64,000 nucleotides of DNA from contig CAVVHP010000011.1 in assembly GCA_963748105.1 (NCBI GenBank), forward strand, positions 434,001 through 498,000, given 5' to 3'. The number at the start of each line of letters is the position of its first letter. The stretch's first letter is position 1. Positions 54,672 to 62,344 of the stretch are shown one piece after another. The translations under genes were made by a program, and so were the position numbers. A model generated the notes under the pieces. The model ran no database searches. It was not told the origin of the DNA and saw nothing but the letters and a program-made list of their open reading frames with translations. This stretch comes from JAKAGZ01 sp963748105. GTDB taxonomy: Bacteria > Bacteroidota > Ignavibacteria > Ignavibacteriales > Ignavibacteriaceae.

Positions 54672-55339
54672 TCGCCGTCCTTTGCTATGTAGCCTACTCC
54701 GCGAACGGTTTGAATGTAATTCCTTTGATTGTTCAATTCCAGTTTCTTACGGAGGAAGTTTATATAGACATCAATTACTGAAGTATCAGCGTCAAAATGA
54801 ATATCCCAGACGTGTTCAATAATTCTTGTCCTGGTGCAGACTTTATTTTTATTCCGGATAAGAAATTCGAGAAGTGCAAATTCTTTCTGTGTTAAATTTA
54901 CTTCCTTTTCATTTACAGTAACCCCGTGTGTCTCGGGGGTAAGCAGTATGTCGCCTAGCTTTAACACAGAATTCCCATCGTCATTTATCCTTAGCTGAAC
55001 CCTTATGCGCGCTAAAAGTTCTTCGAAGGCGAACGGTTTTTTTATGTAGTCGTTTGCGCCGGCTTCAAGGCCGAATACCGTATCCTGCGTGGTGTCTTTG
55101 GCGGTTAAAAAAATAATAGGTACCGAAGTGTTCTGTTTTCTAATTTGTCTGCAAACTTCGATACCACTCAATCCGGGGATCATCCAGTCAAGAAGAATTA
55201 TATCATATTCATTCGTAAAGGCCATCTCAAGGCCGCTTTTCCCATCAGTTGAAACATCAACAGCAAAAGATTCTTCTTTTAAACCATCTCTCAGGAAATT
55301 AGCGATTCCTGTTTCGTCTTCTACAATTAGTGCGCGCAT
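54668..55339 (-). CDS. OmpR/PhoB-family response regulator
   Basis: This 223-residue transcription factor has a receiver domain (MRALIVEDETGIANFL with the acidic pair, phospho-accepting Asp in IILLDWMIPGLSG near 51, Thr/Lys switch in FLTAKD and IKKPFAFEEL). The C-terminal winged-helix domain has VNLTQKEFALLEFLIRNKNK and VIDVYINFLRKKL, ending RGVGYIAKDGE. OmpR-family proteins bind direct repeats with 11-base spacing, as seen in the elements at 53235-53253 and 55929-55947. It follows the DUF2231 gene by 11 bases and overlaps the kinase gene by four. Confidence 0.93.
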   Translation of the reverse strand: MRALIVEDETGIANFLRDGLKEESFAVDVSTDGKSGLEMAFTNEYDIILLDWMIPGLSGIEVCRQIRKQNTSVPIIFLTAKDTTQDTVFGLEAGANDYIKKPFAFEELLARIRVQLRINDDGNSVLKLGDILLTPETHGVTVNEKEVNLTQKEFALLEFLIRNKNKVCTRTRIIEHVWDIHFDADTSVIDVYINFLRKKLELNNQRNYIQTVRGVGYIAKDGE

Positions 55340-55350
55340 TAATTTTCCCC

Positions 55351-55869
55351 TTAATCATTATCTTTTTCAGGCTTATCCTTTTGTACGTTTTCTGAATTTT
55401 GACTATCAGAACTATTAAAATCAAAACCAAGATTAAACTGAACGCCCGCGGCATGCTTGTAAACCAGCTCTCCGCCGTAATAACCAGTGCGAACAATTGA
55501 AAGAACACCAGCCAAAAATAAGACTAATGCCGCATACTTGAAAACGCCCGTATATTTTTTAGCGGTTACAATAGCCAATCTTACAACTGCTGTGGCAACC
55601 ATTAACCACAATGAAAGTTCAGCCGCATGCTCGTGATTTTCAAGTGCCTGTTTCAATGAACCGGCTTCTTCAACGCCTTCCCCGGCAATATTACCTGATA
55701 GATAGGCTGCAATTACTCCTATGGTTCCTAAAATCAGCAGATAAAATCCTGCCTTTGTGAAAAACTCTTTTTTAAATACCACTCCAATAATATCCGCAAG
55801 AAATCCAATTATCAATAATGCTATCGGAAAGTGAATTATCATCGGGTGCAGATGGCTTGTATCGAACAT
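55351..55869 (-). CDS. DUF2231 family membrane protein
   Basis: This protein has 172 residues from ATG 55869, preceded by AGGAGGAAA; an upstream in-frame start is rejected for lack of a site. Four transmembrane helices are readable. The first contains LHPMIIHFPIALLIIGFLAD, the DUF2231 hallmark, in which the His residues could bind heme or metal. NHEHAAELSLWLMVATAVVR forms the third. The C-terminus is a polar tail. Members often sit near cytochrome or redox genes. Here it leads the two-component operon, so it may take part in sensing or be a target of the regulator. Confidence 0.8.
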   Translation of the reverse strand: MFDTSHLHPMIIHFPIALLIIGFLADIIGVVFKKEFFTKAGFYLLILGTIGVIAAYLSGNIAGEGVEEAGSLKQALENHEHAAELSLWLMVATAVVRLAIVTAKKYTGVFKYAALVLFLAGVLSIVRTGYYGGELVYKHAAGVQFNLGFDFNSSDSQNSENVQKDKPEKDND

Positions 55870-55889
55870 AGTTTCCTCCTTTTTTGATA

Positions 55890-55947
55890 CAAACCTAATT
55901 TTCAACACTTAAACCAGGCTAAATCATTTCTTAAAATTTGATTAAAA
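55890..55947 (-). promoter_or_regulatory. DUF2231/two-component operon promoter and operator-like element
   Basis: The -7 element TAGGTTTG is at 55897-55890 on the minus strand, with no TTG at the 20-base spacing. TTTTAATCAAATTTTAAGA lies at 55947-55929, 31 bases above it, identical in sequence and distance to the rubrerythrin promoter. Its upper end runs into the T-tract of the preceding terminator. Confidence 0.6.
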
Positions 55948-55970
55948 AAAAGTCCGCCAAAATGCGGACT
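55943..55970 (-). terminator. Terminator after the MacB-like permease gene
   Basis: AGTCCGC (55951-55957) pairs with GCGGACT (55964-55970), followed on the minus strand by eight T. It lies 26 bases after the stop at 55996 and insulates the following operon. Confidence 0.8.
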
Positions 55971-55995
55971 TTTATATATCTCCCATTATTTGATA

Positions 55996-58431
55996 TTATT
56001 CATATTTCAGTGAATTAGCCGGGTTTGCCCTGGCCGCCCTGAATGTAAGTGAACTCACTGTTAAAAGAGATACAAGCAATACAAGTATTCCGGCCATCGG
56101 AAACAGCCAGAGGGAAATATTTGCCCGGTATGCGAAATCTTTCAGCCAGTTATTCATTAAATAATAGGCAACGGGCCAGGCAATTATATTGGCCAGCAGC
56201 ACCCATTTTGAAAATTCCTTTGAAAGGAGAAACACAATCTCACTTATGGACGCACCCATAACTTTTCTAATGCCGATTTCCTTTGTCCTTCGTTCCGTGA
56301 TAAACGCTACCAGCCCGAAGAGACCCATAGTTGCAATAATAATTGCAAGGATTGAAAAGCTGGTGAATAGTTTTCCCGTTCTTTGTTCCGATTCATAAAG
56401 CTTCGCGAATTCCTGATCGAAGAAATTATATTCAAAAGCCTGCGCGCCCGCAAGTTTGTGCCATTTATCCCGTATATAAGTCAACGTATTTTTAATATCA
56501 CCGGAAGCAACCCGTACAGCTGTGTATCTTCCAAAGCCGCGTCCGGGAACAAACAGGTGAATGACAAGAGGGCGGATCTTTGAATGAAGCGATTCATAGT
56601 TGAAATCCTTTGTTACTCCTATTATGGTGAATGCTCTGGAAGTTTCAGGACTGTTTCCCACCGCAATTATTTTTTTACCTATAGGATTTTTAATGCCGAA
56701 TATTTTAATAGTAGCTTCATTTACAACAACGGTATTTAAAGTATCGGAAGGATGCTCTTTAGAAAAGTACCTTCCCTCTTTCATCGGGATCTGGTAGGTA
56801 TCAACGAAGCCATAATCGGCCGCCATTTGCATGAGAAGCTGCGATTTGTCCCCGCTCTGGCCGCCTGCCAGATATGCGCTGTTTCCAACGCTAGGTCCGC
56901 CCGGGTAAGTGTTACAGTTGGTTACAGATGTAATCGATGGATTACTTAGAAGTTCTTTTTTAAATGTTTCAATTTGCCTGCCGATATCATCAGTTTTTTT
57001 TACTAAAACTATCTGGTCTTTATTAAAACCAAGATTTTTATTCTGTATGTAATCAAGCTGTTCTTTCACAACAAATGTCCCGATTATTAAAATAATAGAA
57101 ACCGTAAATTGTGAAATTACGAGTGTACTGCGCAGCCACGAATTTTTTCCGCCTTTTAAAGTATTACCTTTCAAAACGGTAACCGGATCGAAGGCAGATA
57201 GGAAAAATGCGGGATAACTTCCTGCAAGAAAGCCTACTATGACAGAAAACAAAACAAAGATCGGCAGGATTGTCAGGCTTGCATTTATTCCGAAGGTTAT
57301 ATTTTTCCCGGTAATTTCATTGAAGAAAGGAAGTAATAATTCTGCCAGGAAGGCGGCAAATATTACTGCAATTGTGCTCATCAGAACGGATTCAAAAATA
57401 AACTGCCAGACCAGTTGTGATTTTTTTGAGCCCAGCGTCTTTCTTATCCCGACTTCCTTTGCCCTCATTGCAGATCGGGCAGTTGCGAGATTCATAAAAT
57501 TAATGCAGGCAATAAGTAATATGCCAAGTGCAATTAAGGCGAAGATATATACATACTGTATATCACTGTTTGGTTCAATTTCATTATCAAGATGCGAGTA
57601 AAGATGAATATCTGTGAGCGGCTGCAAAGAATAATGATATCTTGCTCCGCTCTTTTTTAGTTGCTCTAAAGAAATTCCGAGTGCCAGTTTTACCTGCGGT
57701 GCCACATATTTCAGAATTACATTTTCCATCTTATCTTTAATCATATCATAGGTTTTTCCCTTATCCAGTAGCAGGTAGGTAAATACATTATTACTCAGCC
57801 ATCTCTGGTCCTGCATTATATTTTGATATGACGTAAGTGATCCGAGAAAATCAAAATGGAAATGGGAATTTCTCGGAATATCCTCAATAACTCCTGTTAC
57901 CATATAATCTATTCTGTTATCCATGTTCAGAAGTTTGCCTACCGGATTGTCATTGCCGAAATATTTTTTTGCCATTGATTCAGTAATTATAACGGAGTTC
58001 GGTTTAACAAGCGCTGTTTGAGGGTTGCCTTTTATGAAAGGCAATGTAAAGACATCAAAGAAAGTAGAGTCTGCCCAGAAAAACCTGTCTTCGCTAAAAA
58101 CCTTATCTTTGTATCTTATAACCGGGATACCGGCTTTGAATAATCTTGTGAAATTTTGAACTTCAGGGATCTCATTTTTTAATGTAGGCCCTATTGGCGC
58201 GCAGGAAACAGCCATATTAAAATCTGAATCGCTAATTCTTCCATGAAGATTTACGCGATAGATCCTGTCTGCATTTATATTATACTTATCATAGCTTAAT
58301 TCATCCCTTACGAAAAGCAGAATCAGGAAACAGCACGTGAGTCCGACTGTAAGCCCGATTATATTTATAAGAGAAAATCCACGATGTTTGAAGAGATTAC
58401 GGAATGCAATACGAATGTAATTTTTAATCAT
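55996..58431 (-). CDS. MacB/FtsX-type ABC transporter permease, stand-alone
   Basis: This 811-residue protein starts at ATG 58431, preceded by GGCCGGA. It has the common Bacteroidota layout: helix 1 (HRGFSLINIIGLTVGLTCCFLI), a MacB periplasmic core domain (DELSYDKYNINADRIYRVNL onwards), three helices near 300-410, a second helix 1 near 440 (LRSTLVISQFTVSIILIIGT), a second periplasmic domain and three helices near 695-810. The loops RAMRAKEVGIRKTLGSKKSQ and ERRTKEIGIRKVMGAS would contact an ATPase, but no ATPase gene is adjacent. The substrate is unknown. A palindrome sits 20 bases before the start. Confidence 0.88.
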   Translation of the reverse strand: MIKNYIRIAFRNLFKHRGFSLINIIGLTVGLTCCFLILLFVRDELSYDKYNINADRIYRVNLHGRISDSDFNMAVSCAPIGPTLKNEIPEVQNFTRLFKAGIPVIRYKDKVFSEDRFFWADSTFFDVFTLPFIKGNPQTALVKPNSVIITESMAKKYFGNDNPVGKLLNMDNRIDYMVTGVIEDIPRNSHFHFDFLGSLTSYQNIMQDQRWLSNNVFTYLLLDKGKTYDMIKDKMENVILKYVAPQVKLALGISLEQLKKSGARYHYSLQPLTDIHLYSHLDNEIEPNSDIQYVYIFALIALGILLIACINFMNLATARSAMRAKEVGIRKTLGSKKSQLVWQFIFESVLMSTIAVIFAAFLAELLLPFFNEITGKNITFGINASLTILPIFVLFSVIVGFLAGSYPAFFLSAFDPVTVLKGNTLKGGKNSWLRSTLVISQFTVSIILIIGTFVVKEQLDYIQNKNLGFNKDQIVLVKKTDDIGRQIETFKKELLSNPSITSVTNCNTYPGGPSVGNSAYLAGGQSGDKSQLLMQMAADYGFVDTYQIPMKEGRYFSKEHPSDTLNTVVVNEATIKIFGIKNPIGKKIIAVGNSPETSRAFTIIGVTKDFNYESLHSKIRPLVIHLFVPGRGFGRYTAVRVASGDIKNTLTYIRDKWHKLAGAQAFEYNFFDQEFAKLYESEQRTGKLFTSFSILAIIIATMGLFGLVAFITERRTKEIGIRKVMGASISEIVFLLSKEFSKWVLLANIIAWPVAYYLMNNWLKDFAYRANISLWLFPMAGILVLLVSLLTVSSLTFRAARANPANSLKYE

Positions 58432-58450
58432 AATTCCGGCCTTTGAATTG

Positions 58451-58464
58451 GTGGTATCTACCAC
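58451..58464. promoter_or_regulatory. 14-base palindrome before the permease gene
   Basis: GTGGTATCTACCAC is a perfect inverted repeat (GTGGTA and TACCAC around two bases) located 20 bases before ATG 58431. It could be an operator or a small hairpin in the leader. Confidence 0.4.
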
Positions 58465-58676
58465 ATTAGACGAATAAGGGGATCATTTGGTTACAAAATA
58501 GGGCTTAATTTTAAGTTTGAAACTTTTAATTGTAAGAGCCGGATAATATTGATGATAAAAGGTTCAGAGAGGTGATATAATTGATGAAAATTCAGTTGAT
58601 AAACTGAATATGTTATGATTTTTACAGATTATGCAAAATATTACTTAAATTATTATTTTAAAATAAACAGAAATTT

Positions 58677-59450
58677 ATGTGTTTACTCTTAATAGCCAAT
58701 AAAATTCACCAGGATTATACATTAATAATTGCGGCCAATCGTGATGAGTTTTACGATCGTCCGGCTTTGCAAGCCTCTTTCCGGGATGAATCCCCGGAAC
58801 TTCTTGCGGGCAAAGATCTTGAAGCAGGAGGTACGTGGCTGGGGATAACCAGATCCGGCCGGTTCTCCGCAATTACCAATTACAGGGATTTTAGCCGGGA
58901 AATAAAACAAAATGCGCCAACAAGAGGAAACCTGACAACTGACTTTTTGCTTGGAAATGATAATCCGGAAAAATATTCCGAAATGCTTCAGGAAAGGCAT
59001 ACAGAATATAATGGCTATAACCTGGTTTATGGATCTATTAATGAGCTTTATTATTATTCTAATGAAACTAATCTTGTTGTAAAACTTGAACCGGGACTTT
59101 ACGGGGTGAGCAATGCATTATTGAACACACCCTGGCCAAAGGTAACGGAGAGTAAAAAATATGTCTCTGAATTAATTTCTTCAGGGGATGTTTCAAAAGA
59201 AAAACTATTTGGAATTCTTGCAGATAAAACAACTGCTGATGATGATCAATTGCCCGATACAGGGATCGGAGCAGAAAGAGAAAAAGCACTTTCATCAGCT
59301 TTTATAGAAACTCCTCATTACGGTACAAGATGTTCAACTATTATCCTGGTTGATAAAGGCAATAAAGTTAGTTTTACTGAACGAACATTTGAAAAGGGTA
59401 ATGAAAAATTCAGCGACGTAAATCTTGAATTTAATCTTGAGAAAAAATAA
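58677..59450 (+). CDS. NRDE (TANGO2-like) family protein
   Basis: This 257-residue cytoplasmic protein opens MCLLLIANK with Cys2, then LIIAANRDEFYDRPA (the NRDE motif), GGTWLGITRSGRFSAITNYR and, later, GLYGVSNALLNTPWPKV and HYGTRCSTIILVD. These are the family's defining blocks in order, and the length is standard. The fold is related to N-terminal nucleophile hydrolases. Eukaryotic TANGO2 has been linked to heme handling and membrane trafficking, but the bacterial role is unsettled. It is the first gene of a plus-strand set; GNAT follows 10 bases later and egtBD about 230 bases after that. Confidence 0.88.
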   Translation: MCLLLIANKIHQDYTLIIAANRDEFYDRPALQASFRDESPELLAGKDLEAGGTWLGITRSGRFSAITNYRDFSREIKQNAPTRGNLTTDFLLGNDNPEKYSEMLQERHTEYNGYNLVYGSINELYYYSNETNLVVKLEPGLYGVSNALLNTPWPKVTESKKYVSELISSGDVSKEKLFGILADKTTADDDQLPDTGIGAEREKALSSAFIETPHYGTRCSTIILVDKGNKVSFTERTFEKGNEKFSDVNLEFNLEKK

Positions 59451-59460
59451 AGGGAGTATT

Positions 59461-59738
59461 ATGTTTCACGAAATAAAACACGATAAAGAAAATCAGCAGT
59501 TTATAACAAATGTTGAAGGTAAAGACGCATATCTGAGATATTTAATGAGAGATGAAAACACTATAGATTTTCATCATACTTATGTTCCGAATGAATTAAG
59601 AGGAAACGGGCTTGCCGCTGAAGTTGTAAAAGAAGGTTTTAAATACGCCAAGAGAAAAACCTTAAAGTGATCCCAACCTGTCCTTACATTCATACCTTCA
59701 TTCAAAAATTTCCGGAATATGAAAAATTTATAATGTGA
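59461..59738 (+). pseudogene. Small GNAT-like acetyltransferase (YjdJ type), one frameshift
   Basis: From ATG 59461 (AGGGAG upstream) the protein reads IKHDKENQQFITNVEGKDAY, then FHHTYVPNELRGNGLAAEVV, the acetyl-CoA loop (RGxGxA) of the short YjdJ/Gcn5-like family. The frame ends at KTLK because of a TGA at 59668. The neighbouring frame continues VIPTCPYIHTFIQKFPEYEK to a stop at 59736-59738, the usual family ending. One A missing from the AAA before GTGATC restores the full 92 residues. A homopolymer sequencing slip is the simplest reading. Probably co-transcribed with the NRDE gene. Confidence 0.75.
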
Positions 59739-59780
59739 GGGCCTGCCAAATTTTAATTTAGGCAATCCGGGCATGAAGGA

Positions 59781-59809
59781 GGAGTGTAACGCTTAAAGCG
59801 TTACACTCC
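59781..59809. terminator. Strong hairpin between GNAT and egtB
   Basis: GGAGTGTAACGCT (59781-59793) pairs perfectly with AGCGTTACACTCC (59797-59809) around three bases. Only a short T-run follows on either side, so it is an imperfect intrinsic terminator or a structural element. The rest of 59739-59965 should hold the egtBD promoter, which I cannot pinpoint. Confidence 0.5.
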
Positions 59810-59965
59810 CTTTAGCCACATTCTCAATTTCCGGCCTATTTGTCGGCTCTTTTACACCTTATCTTTCCCAAAAATCGTTTATTTGATTTAATTAGAATTT
59901 ATATTTAAACTTATTTCACATTCGCACAGGAACAATCAGATAAAACAAAAAGAAAGGTGCTTAAA

Positions 59966-61270
59966 ATGAAAGCTGCCGATGGGATACCATCCTCAATCGA
60001 CCAGAAGGGGATTACAGCAGACAGGAAAATTCTCACAGAAAGTTATTTAAAGGTTAGAAACTTCACTGAAGAATTATGCAAGCCGCTTGTAACAGAGGAC
60101 TATGTCGTTCAAACAATGCCCGATGTTAGTCCCGCAAAATGGCATCTTGCGCACGTAACCTGGTTTTTTGAAACTTTTGTACTGAAAAAATCGAAGAAAG
60201 ACTACAGGGAATTCCACCCTTTATATAATTTTATTTTCAATTCTTACTATGTGCAGGTCGGTCCGCGGCATACTCGGGCACACCGCGGACATCTCACACG
60301 GCCGACGGTTAAAGATATCTATAATTTCAGGGAATATATTGATAAGAATATGATTGAGTTGATCGGCGACTCAGATGAAAAAACTTTAGGGGAAATTGCG
60401 CCGGTGATTGAAATTGGACTTAACCATGAACAGCAGCACCAGGAATTAATGCTGACGGATATTAAACACGTGTTTTCCGTAAACCCGCTTCATCCCCTCT
60501 ATTCTGAAAAGGAATTCCCGGTTTTTGAAAATATTCCCGGGATGAAATGGGCATCGCATAACGAAGGCCTGTATGAAATAGGGCACAATGGAAAGAGTTT
60601 TTGTTACGACAACGAGACCCCGGTTCATAAAGAATTTATAAAATCATTTTCGATCGGTTCCAGGCTGGTAACAAACGGCGAATACATGGAATTTATAAAG
60701 GACGGGGGTTATAAAAATACTCCGCTCTGGCTTTCTGACGGCTGGGCAACGGTGGAAAGAGAAGGCTGGGAAGCACCAATGTACTGGGAAGAGATAGACG
60801 GTCAATGGTGGAATTTTAACTTAACAGGTTATAAAAAAGTGAATCCCGGCGATCCGGTCTGCCATGTAAGTTTTTATGAAGCGGATGCGTTTGCGCGTTG
60901 GGCCGGTCACAGGCTGCCTACGGAAGCTGAGTGGGAGGTAGCCTTAGCGAATGTATCACAAAATGGAAATTTTGTAGAGGAGAAGAACTTTCAACCTGTT
61001 GCCTTGAATGAAAATTCCGGGGAGCCTGTTCAGCAAATGTACGGCGATGTTTGGGAATGGACGGGGAGCGCGTACCTGCCTTACCCCGGTTACAAACCTT
61101 TGCCCGGTGCGCTTGGTGAATATAACGGAAAATTTATGTCGGGACAGATGGTACTGCGCGGGGGAAGTTGTGCAACTTCAGTTACGCATATAAGAAAGAC
61201 ATACCGGAATTTCTTTTACCCGGCTTCAAGATGGCAGTTCATGGGGATAAGATTAGCAAAAGATATTTAA
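59966..61270 (+). CDS. egtB: Ergothioneine biosynthesis sulfoxide synthase EgtB
   Basis: EgtB joins a cysteine-type thiol to the imidazole of trimethyl-histidine with oxygen and iron. The start is ATG 59966 with AAAGGTG upstream (434 residues). The N-terminal DinB-like domain has the iron ligands in KWHLAHVTWFFETF and NHEQQHQELMLTDIKHV. The C-terminal formylglycine-generating-enzyme-like domain has CHVSFYEADAFARWAGHRLP, TEAEWEVAL, YGDVWEWTGSAYLPYPG and LRGGSCATSVTHIRKTYRNF. It is four bases from egtD. No egtC or egtE lies nearby, so whether cysteine or gamma-glutamylcysteine is used cannot be told from context. Confidence 0.93.
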   Translation: MKAADGIPSSIDQKGITADRKILTESYLKVRNFTEELCKPLVTEDYVVQTMPDVSPAKWHLAHVTWFFETFVLKKSKKDYREFHPLYNFIFNSYYVQVGPRHTRAHRGHLTRPTVKDIYNFREYIDKNMIELIGDSDEKTLGEIAPVIEIGLNHEQQHQELMLTDIKHVFSVNPLHPLYSEKEFPVFENIPGMKWASHNEGLYEIGHNGKSFCYDNETPVHKEFIKSFSIGSRLVTNGEYMEFIKDGGYKNTPLWLSDGWATVEREGWEAPMYWEEIDGQWWNFNLTGYKKVNPGDPVCHVSFYEADAFARWAGHRLPTEAEWEVALANVSQNGNFVEEKNFQPVALNENSGEPVQQMYGDVWEWTGSAYLPYPGYKPLPGALGEYNGKFMSGQMVLRGGSCATSVTHIRKTYRNFFYPASRWQFMGIRLAKDI

Positions 61271-61273
61271 AAT

Positions 61274-62236
61274 ATGCGAATGGGAAATATGAAAACGATT
61301 ACAGAAGAAATAGTGCCGGAAGATATTTTATCGGAAGTGTTAACAGGTTTAAAACAATCTCCTAAAAGACTTCCGAGCAAATTATTTTATGATAAGCGCG
61401 GTTCCGAACTTTTTGATGATATCTGCGAACTGGATGAGTATTATCCTACGCGGACCGAAATAAAAATAATGAATGACAATATCGAAGAGATGGGGGCATT
61501 GCTCGGTGAGGGAACCCTGCTAATAGAACTGGGCAGCGGCAGCAGCATAAAAATCAGGCTGCTTCTGGATTACATACCTGGTCTTGCCGGTTATGTACCT
61601 GTTGATATTTCTGAAAAGCATTTGCTGGAGTCGGCGGATATTCTCAGGAAAGATTACCCGCATATAGATATTTACCCGGTTGTGGCCGATTACACAAATA
61701 AATTTGAAGTCCCGGAAATAAAAAAGAAATACAGCCATAAGGCAGTTTATTTCCCTGGCTCCACTATCGGGAATTTTACCCGTCCCGAAGCAAAAGAATT
61801 CCTGGGAAGAATTGCAAAAATAGTCGGCCGAAACGGCGGGCTGGTGATAGGAGTTGACCTGAAGAAAGACATCGATTTTTTAAATGCTGCGTACAATGAT
61901 AAAAGGGGAGTCACTGCGGAATTTAACCTCAATATTCTTGATCACATAAATAATGAACTGGGCACCGGATTCGATCCGCGCAACTTTGAGCATTATGCCT
62001 TTTATAACGAAGAGCAGGGAAGAATTGAAATGCACTTGGTATGTAAGGCCGACCACGATGTTCGTGTAAATGATACCACAATTCATTTCGAAGAGGGAGA
62101 GCACATAATAACGGAGTACTCCAACAAATATACCGTTGAGGAATTCGCGGGCCTGGCCACGGATTATTTTGATGTCAGGAAAGTATGGACCGATAAGGAG
62201 AATCTTTTCAGTGTTCAGTATTTAAGAGTTAAATAA
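61274..62236 (+). CDS. egtD: L-histidine N-alpha-methyltransferase EgtD
   Basis: EgtD trimethylates histidine to hercynine, the first step of ergothioneine synthesis. The 320-residue protein has the family opening LKQSPKRLPSKLFYDKRGSE LFDDICELDEYYPTRTE in two blocks, the S-adenosylmethionine site ELGSGSSIKIRLLL near 83, VPVDIS and LFF-like AVYFPGSTIGNFTRPEAK, and ends FSVQYLRVK. ATG 61274 is used; ATG 61289 (MKTITEEIV) is a plausible alternative. It follows egtB by three bases, so both form an operon and give a two-enzyme ergothioneine core. Confidence 0.94.
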   Translation: MRMGNMKTITEEIVPEDILSEVLTGLKQSPKRLPSKLFYDKRGSELFDDICELDEYYPTRTEIKIMNDNIEEMGALLGEGTLLIELGSGSSIKIRLLLDYIPGLAGYVPVDISEKHLLESADILRKDYPHIDIYPVVADYTNKFEVPEIKKKYSHKAVYFPGSTIGNFTRPEAKEFLGRIAKIVGRNGGLVIGVDLKKDIDFLNAAYNDKRGVTAEFNLNILDHINNELGTGFDPRNFEHYAFYNEEQGRIEMHLVCKADHDVRVNDTTIHFEEGEHIITEYSNKYTVEEFAGLATDYFDVRKVWTDKENLFSVQYLRVK

Positions 62237-62344
62237 TTTTAATATAGTATAGCAAATCACTTCAGCTCATTTGGTTTTTTAATGATTAAACCCCTATTTT
62301 ATTTTATCACATCTTAATTTTTTCAGATTGCAAAGGAGAAAAAA

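Noticed and set aside
58677..59450. NRDE protein as a substitute EgtC
   Set aside because: The NRDE, GGTWLG and SNALLNTPWPK blocks define the TANGO2-like family; the shared Cys2 start alone does not make it a class II glutamine amidotransferase.
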